Origin: Lycorma delicatula
Lineage: Eukaryota > Arthropoda > Insecta > Hemiptera > Fulgoridae
Reading direction: 5' to 3'
DNA: 64,000 nt
NCBI RefSeq assembly: GCF_047948215.1
Contig: NC_134462.1
Location: 118,354,437 to 118,418,436 of the forward strand
The notes beneath the pieces were generated by a model. The model had not been told where the DNA came from. It made no database searches and worked only from the letters and a program-made list of their open reading frames with translations. The position numbers and the translations under genes are program-made. This document shows, piece after piece, positions 49,346-61,499 of this stretch (position 1 is its first letter; each line of letters begins with the position of its first letter).

Positions 49346-49730
49346 CAACCCTAGACGTGTGTATAGGCGCTTAATTTTAGTGAAAAAGCACTTTTTGCCC
49401 CACTGCAGAAAAGGTTTTTTTTTTTATTTTAGAAACGAACATGTCTAAACAATGAAATAGCCAAGGAAATCATTTTTTAACAATATCTATAAGGTAATCA
49501 GTCAGTTAAAATTTATTTACGGTTTATAGTTATGAAATTATAAAAGTTTCTGTTGTGTTTTATTTTAAATAAAAGTCGAATTTCTTAAAATTGAATTACT
49601 CTCTGATTGACTTTATTTAGTTACAGATCTTCATAGTTAAATTTATTTAATTTCTACAAAATTCATTTATATTGTTATAGTTATTTATAAATAATTTAAC
49701 AAAATTATTTTACGCCAGACATAAAAGAGT

Positions 49731-49880
49731 TGACCTCGTGGCGCGTGTGGTAGCGTCTCAGCCTTTCATCCAGAGTCCAGGGTTCGAATCTCGGTCAGGC
49801 ATGGCATTTTCACTTACTACAACATTGTTATTTCATCTCATCCTCTGAAGTAATATCTAACGATGGTCCCGGAGGTTATT
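49731..49880 (+). repeat. tRNA-derived SINE (family S1), full head and tail
   Basis: The head GGCGCGTGTGGTAGCGTCTC (A-box region) is followed by GCCTTTCATCC and GGGTTCGAATC (B box, core 49781-49791). The tail is GGCATGGCATTTTCAC, ATTTCATCTCATCCTCTGAAG, TAATATCTAACGATGGTCCC and GGAGGTT, ending in an A-run. The tail is shared with 56278-56422, so it is part of the family. The CTTTCA at the anticodon position is reminiscent of tRNA-Glu, but this is only a suggestion. Confidence 0.88.
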
Positions 49881-49889
49881 AAAAAAAAG

Positions 49890-51177
49890 TAGTGTTGTTT
49901 AACTACAGTTTTTGTTTTACCACAATCAAAGGTTTATAGGATCAATTCAAAAATGTGTTTTTAGGTTAAATATTACATAGAACCACTAATCTTGTCCCTT
50001 AGTTTATATCTCAGTGGATACTACAATAGGATCATTTAACCTGCAAATTAGAAATCAGGGCAAAATTTTCTCGTAACTATAATTCGATACGAAGCATTTT
50101 GGAACTTATATCAGTATGATTTTTTTTTGCAGAAACATTCCTTGCTTTATCCTAATGACATACTTAGTTCATCTGATATAATATTTCAAAAATTCATATA
50201 AAGTTTAATTATCTTATAGTTTTATTTTTATTTTTTACTTCATAATTGCAACCTACTTTATATTACAGTTCAAGCGGGTTTTAAATTAATATTCCCTCTT
50301 TTTTTGTATAATACGAAATATTTAATTATAACTTTGTAGCTGAATTAACTTCTTGTGGAAGTCTATAAATTGTTAATAGTTCTCTTGAATTTATTCCAAA
50401 GTAAGAACAGTTCATTACCATAGCGGATGGTATCGGTCAGTATAACAATTGCATTTCATCAAGTACCGCTGACCGTAGCAATTCAAGTTAATCAATTGCA
50501 AACGTGTTCCTTATTAATTTATTTCTACTCAATTTAGCTATTCCCTTAATTTAATGTGTATTCTTTTCCTATAAAAATGTTTATAAAATCTAAATATATG
50601 AATTTTATTATAATCTCTTCTTTTATTTTTTTACAATCGTAGAGGTTATACTGTTTTCTAATCCTGTAATTTAGATAATCAGAAGAATTAAAATATATGA
50701 ATTTTTGCATCAGGTAATTTTCCTTTGTTCTAGGAAACAGTAAAGGTAAAACTGAACATGTCTAAACGTGTGAACATTTCTGAACTAATTAGTTGAAATA
50801 ATTCCAATTTGAGATATTTGGTTGCGACAAACTAAGAGAAAAATTTAAACTATAGTTAACGAAGTATTTAGCACATTATAACTAGAGAAGACCACAGATT
50901 TGGAACCAAAAAATTATTATATTAGAAATGATATTAATTTATTTTTATTTAGTTTATAATTTTAAATGTTGTAGGGAACCGATATCTAATAAGCTGTTGA
51001 AAATTCTTTTCTGAATGATTTCTGTCGTAAGAATATAAAACTGCTTTTCATGGGCAGCAATGTCTCTTTGATTGATTTAACGTTCATATTATCTACTTGA
51101 GTAAGTTTTATTTACCCAACCTATAAATGAGGCGTGCGCAAAGTAGTGGTCGGTTTTCTGAATTATAAATTAAAACT
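49890..51177. other. AT-rich DNA, nothing seen
   Basis: No feature supported. Confidence 0.55.
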
Positions 51178-52168
51178 GTTTCGATCAGTGGCGGCTCGTA
51201 GCTAAAATTAGTGGGGGTGCTGCTCCAGAAAGTTTTTTCTGGGCCTTTGGAAGGCCGTGGTTAAAGTTTTCTGTAAAATAAAGAACCGAAAAATAATTAA
51301 TCAAATAGAACTACTGGAAGCACGATAATAATCTAATTCTACACTTTATCGCATTCAAGAATATGATACACAGTTTTTAAGGACATTGTGCTTAAAAACC
51401 ATGTCTGGTTTAATCGAATAAATAATAAATTGTCAATGTAGCTAATATATTTTTTTAGTATTATTAGATAATAACTTAATGAAATGTTCGCTTAAAAACA
51501 CTATAGTCTAACGGTGCTTAGTTTAAATTTCTATGTACACAGAAACAAATACATAATTAGCTTTTACTAATTGCCTTCTCTTTCGCCTTCCAGCGAGTTT
51601 TTTGACAGATTTGGAAATGAAAGAGTTCTGCTTTCCGCCATCTTCTGTGATCGCTACTGAAAAAAAAAACTAAACCGCTTTCATATTCCTTTCACCGACT
51701 AAACTAAAAAAGAGAACGAACAAGGAACGTTCCATACACAAGCAAATTAAAAAAAAAAACTACCTTTAACCAGCACGCCAGGGTCGGCACTGCGGGAGCG
51801 ACAGTGCTCTATCTCTCCTTCGCAGTCAACTTCCTATGCCCTGAAATTTCCTATTCCTATTTCTGCGTGCAACTTCCTATGTGCGCGTGGCCACAACAGC
51901 CAAACACCACGCCGCTGGAACTGTGAAGCGCACAGTTCCATACAAAGATTTTTGTATATTTTTCATAAACTGGGGGATAGCTACGGCTACTGACATTAAG
52001 CTTAAGCTTATAGCTGCTGACATTAAGCTTATTTATATATTGTAGAAGTATAAAGAAAGAATTAAAGAAAAAGGGACTCATCATAATAAATTTTATCGAT
52101 AATACCAACTGGAAATACGTGTGCTGCAGTTCCACAGTGCGTACACGGGAGCCGCTACTTGTTTCGAT
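51178..52168. mobile_element. Non-autonomous hAT-type element with 8 bp TSD
   Basis: The 8-mer GTTTCGAT flanks the element perfectly (51178-51185 and 52161-52168). Between them 975 bases start CAGTGGCGGCTCGT and end, read in reverse complement, AAGTAGCGGCTCCC, an imperfect terminal inverted repeat. An 8 bp target duplication with CAGTGGCGG-type ends is the signature of the hAT superfamily. The interior has no transposase-like frame (the 92-codon frame at 51857-52135 shows no motif), so it depended on a transposase supplied in trans. Interior details are a GC-rich patch at 51770-51920 and a near-tandem repeat around GACATTAAGCTTA (51992-52031). Confidence 0.9.
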
Positions 52169-55100
52169 ATTTTATTTGCACATTCTTCTGAGATTGCCTG
52201 GATTGAAACATTTTATGTATTTTTTTTAAGTTTATTTTTTATTATTTTTGTAAAATATCGGTAGAAATTTTTGTTTTATACTCTTTTGTAAGTACTGTAT
52301 TATTTATTATTACTACTTTTTTAAATTAAATTTTCCAAAGTCTCTACTGATGATTTCTTAATATTCCAAATGGCCGACTAGGTTCAGACTTAGGGTTTTA
52401 AGAGTTAACTTTACAAATTTTTCGTAAGGACAATCGTTTCTGAATATTTACGTAAAGCATTCCCAATCTTAAAAAAAAAAAATTGCACGGTTTCTTTCTT
52501 CTGACAACTTTAAAGAAAATGTTGTTTCTTCGTTAATATGAATTCTTTTTGAAATGAGGCATTATCGTTTGTGAAAAATATTATTTTACCTTAAAATATC
52601 ATTTGTAACAGAAATTGTATAAAAATTATTTCAACCTGTATTCTTAGAATTGTCTTTAAATGTTTTTTTATGTGAAATTATTAGGGTGAGGATATTTAAT
52701 TTCATCAATCATAGCGGTTAGGGAAACGAGTTAACTTTTCTTAAAAAATTTCTTATTTTGTTCAAAGAATCAAAATATTTTTACTTGAAGTGTTTTAATG
52801 TGTTTTATGTATCCTTATAAACTGTACTGTAATAGAGGATAGTATTGAACTTAGATGAATTTTATAGCTCTATTTTTTAATCGTATCTCTTTTAATAAAG
52901 AAAATAAATAGTTAAATAAAAAAGGTCGTAAATGTAAAACTAATGTAAAATTTACGGAGAAGTTTTAAATTTAAGCTCTGCTAATTCTCGAGAAGTTTAG
53001 CAACATTAATATTAAGTTTCTTCAAAATTGTTTAAGCTGGGTTTTGTTAAACGTGTATTTTAAATCTCAGATACATTGAAAATATTTATAGTTAAATATT
53101 TTAACGGAAAAAAATTTTTCATAGATGAAGCTTTTTACTTTTATTATATACAGAGATATTTTTCGTTAGATTATTAAATTCTTTAATCTCCAAGCCCATT
53201 AACACATAAAATAAAATATCTAAAAGAAAAAAAACTTTTTAAACGATAAATTACCTACAAAAGGAAGAAATCCACCAGATGTGTGTAATATCAGACACGG
53301 TCCGTCTGGTTTGTTCTTATCATTAAAGAACCTGAGAAGAAGCAAAATAAGAAGTTATTCACGAGAGAAATAGGATTTCGCCGACTACTGGACGCCGCTA
53401 GGGATAAAATGCTGTCCCATAGGAGTGAAGGTCTATTTCACGCTTTCCTGAGTTCTATCGTATATGGTTCTATCTAACTTAGGCAGCTACCGAGCTGGAT
53501 ACTCGTTATGTTGTCGGCCATCTATATGGTGTGCGTTCTGTTGTCTTTACTCTTTACAGTTAGTTGGATATTCGTTAGAAATCACTGTAAAAGCAAACAA
53601 TCTTCACGTGTCAGAAATCTCCATCGTCTAAAAATCATTCTGAACGTTTAACAGTATTTTCTATAGCGTCAGAAAATGTATTTTTGATGGAAAAATAAAA
53701 TATTTTTAATTGTATATCCTTTGAAATATTTTTCTTTTTAATAAATCATTCGGTTATCAAAAGGAAAGGTAAATTTATTTTAAAAGAATGTATGAACGTA
53801 CTCATTGTGGTATTTCTAAAGTATCTTTTTGGGGCTATTTTGCAATTATATATACTTCATTAATTTTTAAACGTGCGATATTAACATTCGGATTCAAGCA
53901 GTTAGGAAACAAAATTAAAGGTTTTATATTAGGTGGAGTATTACAAAATCTGTCTGTTTTATAATTTATGTAAATTTTTTTATTTTATTTCGAAATCGGC
54001 TTCTATAGACCACGCCAATATCATTTGTGTTTTCTTTTTTCTTCTTTTCCATATTTCCTTCATTATTTCGGATTGTACCCGTGTTTCGTTTTCTCTCTAA
54101 AAGAACCTTAACTTTTGTGAAGTATTCTTCTTAACTTCTATCCAAACGGTCCTCTTCTTTAATCCTTACGTTACGAAATTCTTCTTTCATCTGCTTTATA
54201 TATTGTTTCCCTTTTTTTTTAAATTTAGCTTTCAAAAACGAAATTTTTAAAAAGATTTATTTAGTCATTTTGGACTCATTCTAGTCATGTATTCGAGAAA
54301 CTTTAATCATCTTACTTTTATTGTGGTTTTCAAATCTTTAATAAATTTCGTTAAGTATTTTATTTTTGTATTTTTTTGTCCCCGTGTTCAAGCTTTTCCG
54401 AGAGCTATTTGCCCTACGTGCAAAATTTGGTTGTTGACCTTATACTCGTTTAGGTATTTAAATTCTTTCAAATGTTTAACATCGATACTGTTTTTATGCG
54501 TATACAGTTTTTTATAGGCAATTTATCTTTAAATGAACATGATCTGATCGATCATTACGAGTCACTGAATGTAGTACTGAACAATCAGTACGGCTAATCA
54601 AATTTGTATTGTATTAAATTAAGTATTGGAATATACAGAAAATATCTGTTTTGTTAAAGTTATTAAAGAAAAATTTTGTTATAAAACGGATGAATAATAT
54701 TAAAAAAATAAATGTGATTTTTTTTCACTTAGCAAGTGACGTGCAATAAATTTCATAAGAAAATTTAATCGGTGATTTTTCTTGTCAGTAAATATACACC
54801 ATAGATTGGATAAGCTATGGATGGCTCTTTAATTGCGAAATGAGAAGTTTTAACAGGTATTAATCAAAAGTACAATGCAATAGTTTATCCTTCTTAAGAA
54901 ATTTATATTTACAAAAGAGTTTGTCTTTAATATTTTATTAATTTTGTGTAGTTAACTTGATCAATAAGTTTTTTTTAAATTATTAATAAGCAAAATTCAA
55001 TAAGGATTAAGGGAAAAGTAAGCGTTAAAAAATTTAAAAAATATTAATTCTACACAATAACAAAATTATATTAAATAAATGAAATATAAATATATATATA

Positions 55101-56277
55101 TATATGAAATTCAAATTCATGAAATGTAATGTATTCTATAAAAACTTTTGATGGAAATATTATAAAAAAAACTGAGAATAAGAATTAAGATAATTAAAGA
55201 ATTTATCTTAATTTGTTTAAGAATTAAGATAAAATGGCATTCATTTCGATAAAACTTCCGAAATGTACTTTGGGATAAAGCATTGTTTAATCCTTTAATT
55301 ATCGTTATCAAATGTCAGTGTTTTATTATCAAAACTGTCACTTGATTCGTTAAATATTTGTTCTAATAAAATCTATAAATAAATGCGTTTATCCGTAGCA
55401 CTTAGTGGAAACGTCAGCGATAGTGGGTGTCGTGTGTAGTATACAGGAGAAGGTCGAGAGTTGTGACTAGGTTTGGGGTTGAAGAGTTGAAGAGGGACTG
55501 AAAAGGGAGGGTTTTTGAAAAAGGAAAGGGGAGTGGAGTAAAGGTCGCGGTAGCAGGCGTTGTGTACTCCGTTTTCTGTTTGTTGACACACGCTGGCTCA
55601 GATAATGCCTTAAATCCCAACAGTCTAAAACGAGCCTTTCTGTTCCACGGGTAGAGTTTTTCCCTCTCATTTTACTACTCATACTATTACCTTTTACAGA
55701 CCTGATTTTTTCCTTCTCTTTTTACATTATCTTTTTTTCTTTTATTTTCTTGTGTAAATGTCCACTCCAAAAGTAATAGAATATAAACATAAAAAATGTG
55801 TAGTTTTTCCCCCAGAAATATTATGGTAAAGAGAAAAGCGGGCTGTATGAAAATTTTCAACAAAGGACAATATTTTACTAAGCGTCCTTTCTTTGTTTAT
55901 TTAGGTTATATTCTACAAAATTGGATATAATAATCAAATAGTGATTATGAATAAATTTGTAATATAAACCTAATTAAAATATAAAATCATTAATTATTAA
56001 CAAATTATTACATTAAAACTGTTTACTGTTACAGCACATATGTTATATAAAATGTATGCTACTTTACATTTTCTGGAAAAACGCGTGCGCATGGACATGG
56101 ACAATCGTGTGCAATGACAGTGAATATTCCAGTTATCAAAGATCTGTTAGCCATTGAATATTCAATGTACGTTAAACTTATATGATTTCAATGTAAATTT
56201 TTATGGTATGGATTCAGTTTTCCACGCTTAATAATTTGCTACCTTGTGCGTTAAGCCTCACGGATACAATTTGGCCG
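52169..56277. other. AT-rich DNA, no gene supported
   Basis: Frames at 54287-54517 (+) and 55117-55682 (-) lack motifs. A purine-rich, GC-richer patch lies at 55390-55680. A perfect 12 bp inverted repeat lies at 55202-55233 with an 8-base loop. 53290-53560 is also GC-richer but unassigned. Confidence 0.5.
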
Positions 56278-56422
56278 GCCGCCATGGTGCGAGTGGTAGC
56301 GTCTCGGCCTTTCATTTGGAGGTCCCGGGTTCAAATCCCCGTCAGGGATGGCATTTTCACACGTTAAAAATTGTCATTCATCTCATCTTCTGATGTAATA
56401 CCTAACGGTGGTACCGGAGGTT
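56278..56422 (+). repeat. tRNA-derived SINE (family S1), next to LINE
   Basis: The same order as at 49731: GGTGCGAGTGGTAGCGTCTC, GCCTTTCATTTGG, GGGTTCAAATCC (B-box core 56328-56338), GGATGGCATTTTCACAC, CATCTCATCTTCTGATG, TAATACCTAACGGTGG and GGAGGTT, then an A-rich tail. It ends about 50 bases before readable LINE sequence on the same strand. Confidence 0.88.
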
Positions 56423-56459
56423 AAAACAAAAGACAAAAAATTGCCTTTTCGCGTTCCTG

Positions 56460-57260
56460 GATACTCTGTTTCCAGAAGCTCCGGGGGGTGAAGCAGCAGT
56501 CGGCGTTAGGGCGGATGAGAGAATTCCCTGGCGTACGAGCTGTGGAACACGTAGATATAGATCGAGTGGTTTCTCGAATGACACTGAGAAAAGCATCGGG
56601 GATTGACCAACTTGACCCAGATATTTTCTATCATCTGCTGCGTGACATAAGAGAGCCGCTTGGCAGGCTGTTCTCGGGGTGCCTAAGCTGGGGTTGCTTT
56701 CCGACTTGTTGGAAGGAGGCTTTGGTGAGGGTGCTGTTGAAATCAGGAAAGGATCCGAGTGAGGTCAGCAGTTATCGACCCATCAGCCTCTTGCTGGTAA
56801 TCGGCAAGTTGCTTGAAAGGTTGGTTGTGGGATAGCATTGATATGAACTGATTTCTAAATCGAGGCCATTATAACTTTATGAATGGGATTGGCACCCAGG
56901 ACTGCATCTTAAATGCTCTAGCCGAGGTGGAAGGCGCCGACTGTAAATATGTTTATCCAATTTTTATTGACATAGAGGCAGCATTTCTTTCCTTGTGTTG
57001 GAGTTTTGTTCTCTATGAGTTGGAAAGTCACAATGTTCCCGTAGCCCTGCAGGCCATAGTGCGTGATCATTTGTCTAACCGTAAGACTATGTTTAGAGAT
57101 GCGCACCCGGCTGTGGAAACGTCCATCATCAGGGGAAGCCCGCAGGGTTCCATTCTCCGTCCCCTGCTGTGGGACCTGGTATTTGACGGATTTCTGAGAC
57201 TGACATTCCCAGAAGGGGTAACGGCCCAGGCTTTGGCCGATGACTGTCCTGTTAGTTGGT
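56460..57260 (+). pseudogene. R1-type LINE: reverse transcriptase core
   Basis: The GC-rich plus strand encodes the RT of an R1/Jockey-like LINE in pieces. From 56488 come LRKASGIDQLDPDIF, GCFPTCWKEALVRVLLKSGK and VSSYRPISLLLVIGKLLERL. After a break at 56834, from 56879 come IFIDIEAAFLSLCW (catalytic Asp block), IIRGSPQGSILRPLLWDLVF (PQGS block) and ALADDC (57233-57244), the Y/FADD active site with Leu in place of aromatic. Endonuclease and ORF1 are missing, so the copy is 5'-truncated near 56460. Composition is very unlike the flanking AT-rich DNA. Confidence 0.92.
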
Positions 57261-58375
57261 GGTAATTCACGACCGCAGCCAGAAGACCGGGAGCAGGCGG
57301 CTTTGTCGAACACGGAGGGCTGGATGGACGTACAAAATTTAATGATTTCTGTGCCCAAGACGAAGTTAATGCTTCTCAAGGGTGCAGAAAAATTATCGTG
57401 CAGTCGTAACCCCCACATTAAGTATAAAGGCTGTGTGATCAGCCGAGTTACAGTTCATAAGTACGTAGGTGTTTTGTTTGATGAGAAGTTGCTGTTTAGC
57501 AAACACGTTAGGCAAGTAGCGGCGGACGTCGTCTCAGTGATGCACAACCTAAGGAGTATTGCTCGGAACGATTACGGGCTGTCGGGCCTTCATTTGTACA
57601 TGGTGTATCGAGTATTCTTCGAAAGTATGGCCTCTTATACTGCGTCCGTTGGGGCGCATAGGTTGGACATATAGAGCATTTATTCAGAATTTAAGGAATG
57701 CTTAGCGCAGAACATTAATATTATGCACTGGTGTTTTTAAAACAACCTCCTACGAGGCTACCACCTTACTGGGAAAGGCTCTCCCAATCAATTTAGTGGT
57801 GAAAGTTCGTGCGGCTATGTGGAAGTTACAAAGAGGCAGGGAGGCCGAGGTATTTGGCATGCGTTTCGAGCCGGGCCTGTACCGGAGCGGAACGGTGATC
57901 GCAATGTACCGGTTCTAAATTTCGTTCAGTTGTCCATCTCCCGCCTGAGGAGGAGGATTTACAGCCTCGCAATGGATGCATGGAGCAAGAATGGCACACC
58001 ACGACTAAGGGAAGGTCCTTGTATAGATTTACACAGAACTTGGGGGGATGGTATGCCTCTCCTTCGATTTTAGGGCAACAGGTGCCCAGGTGCTCTCCAA
58101 CAACGTGAACTTGAACCAATATTTGTTTCGGATCCGCCCGGCAGGTGATGAGCTGTGCGTCTGCGGGGAGGTCCAGTCGAACGAACATTTATGTTTAAGT
58201 GCCCAGCTCTTGGGGGAGCCAGAACTCAGGCCACCCTGGAACTTAGAGGCCAAGCGAAAAATTGCGGCGTGATCCGCATTGTCGGACCGTGTGGGTGTTC
58301 CTTGATGCCGTTGCTTTATTCAACCGGCATCAGCAGTTTATTTAAGGGAAAGACTCCTACTTCATTAGTGTAGGA
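57240..58375 (+). pseudogene. R1-type LINE: RT thumb to C-terminal zinc finger
   Basis: Downstream of the active site, a shifted frame at 57240-57674 reads MISVPKTKLMLLKG and VHKYVGVLFDEKLLFSKHVR, the thumb block (KYLGV, H-V). It then stops at 57674. FRATGAQVLSNNVNLNQYLF corresponds to the TGHG-like block. ELCVCGEVQSNEH, continued after a frameshift as MFKCPALGGAR, restores the C-C-H-C finger usual at the end of R1-type ORF2. At least four frame breaks occur. This element is in the opposite orientation to the R1-type fragment at 35385-36270, and the two are clearly different families. Confidence 0.88.
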
Positions 58376-58770
58376 AGCTACCCGAGAGTTATCAGCCAAT
58401 AGAAGCTCCAAGCGCTTTAATATATAGTGGACAGGTACTTGCTGACATTCAGCGACATAAGCGTGGCAGCGAATTGCTGACTTGACGTGATAAATTTAAT
58501 TTATTGAATGTCACATATTTTAGTAGTTGACAGCGTTCGCCTACCCATTTCAGGATATATGACAAGTGAGCGGTGGGACACGAAGCAAGTGGTGTGTTGG
58601 CACCATGCTTAGTTCGCTCACGCAATTAGGTTAGCTCGAGGAGCTAGTTAGGACATTGGTCGCTAAACTGATTCGAGGCTCAGTAACAGTTTGTGGCACA
58701 GACATTCGGTCTTATGCTTTAGGGCGACCGAATGGGAATGATGGCGGGAGAAATGCCATGCAAATCAATA
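58376..58770 (+). other. Probable 3' untranslated part of the R1-type LINE
   Basis: Composition remains GC-rich after the last coding block and falls off near 58770, where reading on minus the Merlin fragment begins. No A-tail is obvious, so the true 3' end is uncertain. Confidence 0.45.
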
Positions 58771-59450
58771 TGATCTTCCGTGTCTGGATGTGTGAAATTA
58801 TATTTGTAGTTAACCTTTAAATGTTACTAGTCTTCGTTTTGTAAACAATTATATGTCTTCCATCAATCATTAACAATTATTGTACTGGGAAGAATATACT
58901 TTCGTATGACAGGCAATAAAGTGGTATGTCTGCGTGTTGCAACAGGAACCAATAATAGTGCTTTTGTCTCTAGCTCAATGCAACTAAAAAACTAACTACC
59001 ACTAATAGTTCTTCCTCTACTATAATTTTTTTTTCCCTAATTTAGTTTCCTCGATTTCGACGATTTTTTTAGGTCCTCCTATTTGTACCGGATTTGAACA
59101 AAACAACTGAAAAAAAAAAAAAAATTCACGGAAATAGTTAGACCAGTCGACAACTGCATGGGAACTAATGTTTAATTCATTACACAACTATTGTCACAGT
59201 GGTTTTAATAAACACCAAAATAGTGAAAAGCAAAAACTTGTTTGTAAAGGAAGTTTTCTTTTATCAAACCATACCACACAAACAGACATATCGCACTGCT
59301 TTTTAATTTTATTCTTATGTTTCTCTACTGTTTCAACAAGTTTTTTACATCTAAATATATGATTTTTATTATTCAACCATATGTCTTTGTTGCACACAGG
59401 AAACTTCTTAGTTTTACGTAATGCCCCATGATCATAGAAAAATTTACGAA
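58740..59450 (-). pseudogene. Merlin-type (IS1595/ISXO2-like) transposase fossil
   Basis: On minus from about 59445 the protein reads FYDHGALRKTKKFPVCNKDI with the start of the N-terminal zinc motif, then HIFRCKKLV. A helix-turn-helix follows, ISSHAVVDWSNYFREF, with its end inflated by an A-tract of 15 bases at 59111. IGGPKKIVEIEETKLGKK is the first catalytic block, which usually reads VEIDES; Asp is replaced by Glu. After a frameshift in an A-run, NYSRGRTISG, VPVATRRHTTLLPVI and ILPSTIIVND follow, with the second catalytic Asp next to a stop where Trp is expected. VNYKYNFTHPDTEDHID ends the readable part; the last catalytic segment is lost. This block order is specific to ISXO2/IS1595-like DDE proteins, which in animals means Merlin. 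Confidence 0.85.
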
Positions 59451-61310
59451 CGTTATCAACCGATTGCGAAAGTTCACTGTTGTAATTATGGTTAATTCAC
59501 ATTTATCAGAAACACGTCACGGTACTTCCGAATAGCTAACCATAACTCAGCACAATACAATAATATCGCAAACTTCTTTTGAGCGCTTTATCAGCTATGA
59601 AGCCTATACAGATAAAGACTGCTTTCCGACTACTACTACATGTTTTTCTGTTTTGTACTAGTTCGATTGTCCATCATATTTCAATAAGAGATATTTAAGT
59701 TGAGAACATTCAGGCTCACAATTACCAATATGGAAATTGTGGGCCTGAATTTAATGTGGAAATATATCTTTAGTTTTATTAAATTATTTAGATATCGAAT
59801 TTCTTAATAACGAAACAAAGCGGCTGCATTTAGTTTTGATGAAAAAAAAAATTTTTTTTATAAATTATCTTAGATAATTTATAAGAAAATAACACGAGAC
59901 TATTGATTTTCTAGCAAGAAACTTATCGGAGAATACAGTGTCTCTAGTTAACTCGGAACAGAAAGGCAAAGCTATGTCTTGATAAAGACCATTATTTAAT
60001 ACTCCGAACACTTCATTTACATTTGGATTCCTAAATAAATAATCTCCCACATAACGAAGCTATTTTAGGGCAATTTTCTTATAAAAATGAAACAACATTT
60101 TAATATTCAGAAGAAGTTAATTTTTGGGTTTAATTTTACCGTTTTATTTTTAAATTCGTTTTAAAAAATTTTGTATCACAAACGGTTTAGATTAGGTTGC
60201 TAAGCTTATTTAAAAAATGATCTTAATATTCCTTACACAAATTAAAAAGGAAGGTGTAAAGTTTAATAACCCAATTAAAAATTAAAAAAAAAATTAATGT
60301 TGGATTCTGTAAACGATATTAGTGGTAAACTATTTGATTAAAAATACTTTCTATCTTTTTTTATTATTATTTGGTTAAAAGTTTTATCCAATTTTCGTCA
60401 CAGGAAAATAAATAAAATCGGGATAAGACGAAATAATAATGTAAATTTCTTAATAAGAGAAGTTTCTAAGCAAAATATCCTCTTATTCCCGATAAAGAAG
60501 CACATAAATAAACCAAAATCATATGATAGAACTTACGATAAGAAGGAAGAAGTGAATGACTGTTGAACGAGAGACATTATTACTGGATTTCTGAACTAAT
60601 TAAAACCCGAGGCTGCACACGCTCTGTTTTGGAGTTGGTTAACCGTGTATTAATAAAACCACTCTACTAAGATCGTATATCTGTTTTCATCTCAAATTCT
60701 CTTACCTTACTTTCTCTTCCGTTCTCTATTTTTTTTTCCGTTTCAGTGTTTAATCTATTCTTCTTATTATAAATTTACTTTGTGAGGTGACAATGTTGCC
60801 AATTTAAAAGAGAAGTAGTTGGATTATTTTATAATTAATTCAGTGTTTTATTTCATTTCTTTCTCTAATTATATTTTTCTTTAAATTGTTAACTTTTAGA
60901 AAATAAATTAATATCTCAGTTTTTTTTTTGTTAACAAATGTGTCCTGTATATTTTTTAAAGAATTTAATATATTTTTACACAGAATGAGTGAAGTTACGG
61001 AACCCGTATATGAAAAAATTAGAAACCAATATGTAAAAAACCTATATTAAATTTTAAGAAATAAATTAATATTAAATATTACGATATTAAATATCGTAAA
61101 TTATAGTCATTTTTTTATAATAAATATTCGAAGTGTCCTGCATTTTAAGCAATACAGAAACTATTTTCTTCATGTTAACAGGGTTTTTAATGGTTGCAGC
61201 ACTTAGTGATATATTCAACTTCAATATTCCGTTTGAATCGATCTTTTATAAGATTATCATTTCTTAATATTATTTCTTTTAAATAACCTCATATTGAACC
61301 CCCGTAGGGA
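59451..61310. other. AT-rich DNA with three hairpins
   Basis: No gene supported. Hairpins: 59708-59723 with 59735-59750 (15 of 16 paired), 59858-59869 with 59873-59884 (perfect 12 bp), and 61079-61099 (perfect 9 bp). Confidence 0.55.
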
Positions 61311-61320
61311 AAGAAACCTA

Positions 61321-61490
61321 CCTTGTGACGATCCCGGTCGCCACACCACCCTCTCCGATCGTAGACCTGATGGGCTTTACAGGAGGTCGTCTTTTAGACC
61401 CTCTAAACCTGATAACACACCACAGTTATCGGTTGGGTCTCTTTCAGGAGGCTAACGATGCAAATGCCTCAGCAGACATTTCCATCGGTA
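61321..61490 (+). repeat. Second copy of the 10940-11107 repeat
   Basis: Matches 10940-11107 in the same orientation over about 170 bases with scattered differences and small indels. The similarity does not clearly continue to the right, although CTTCATATGGCCTAA here resembles CTTCACATAGGCCTCAA there. No coding function is assigned; the 90-codon frame starting at 61325 follows the repeat and has no motif. Confidence 0.7.
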
Positions 61491-61499
61491 TATTTATAC

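Noticed and set aside
49731..49806. Possible genuine tRNA gene
   Set aside because: It has A- and B-box-like blocks, but the arms pair poorly and the same non-tRNA tail follows it at 56278, so it is a SINE.
54287..54517. 76-codon hydrophobic plus-strand frame
   Set aside because: No motif and typical of T-rich DNA.
55373..55682. Three overlapping minus-strand frames in purine-rich DNA
   Set aside because: The frames come from a low-complexity purine/pyrimidine bias and show no domain; a host exon here cannot be excluded but is not supported.
56918..57418. 166-codon minus-strand frame
   Set aside because: It is the shadow of the plus-strand RT coding sequence, whose blocks are clear.
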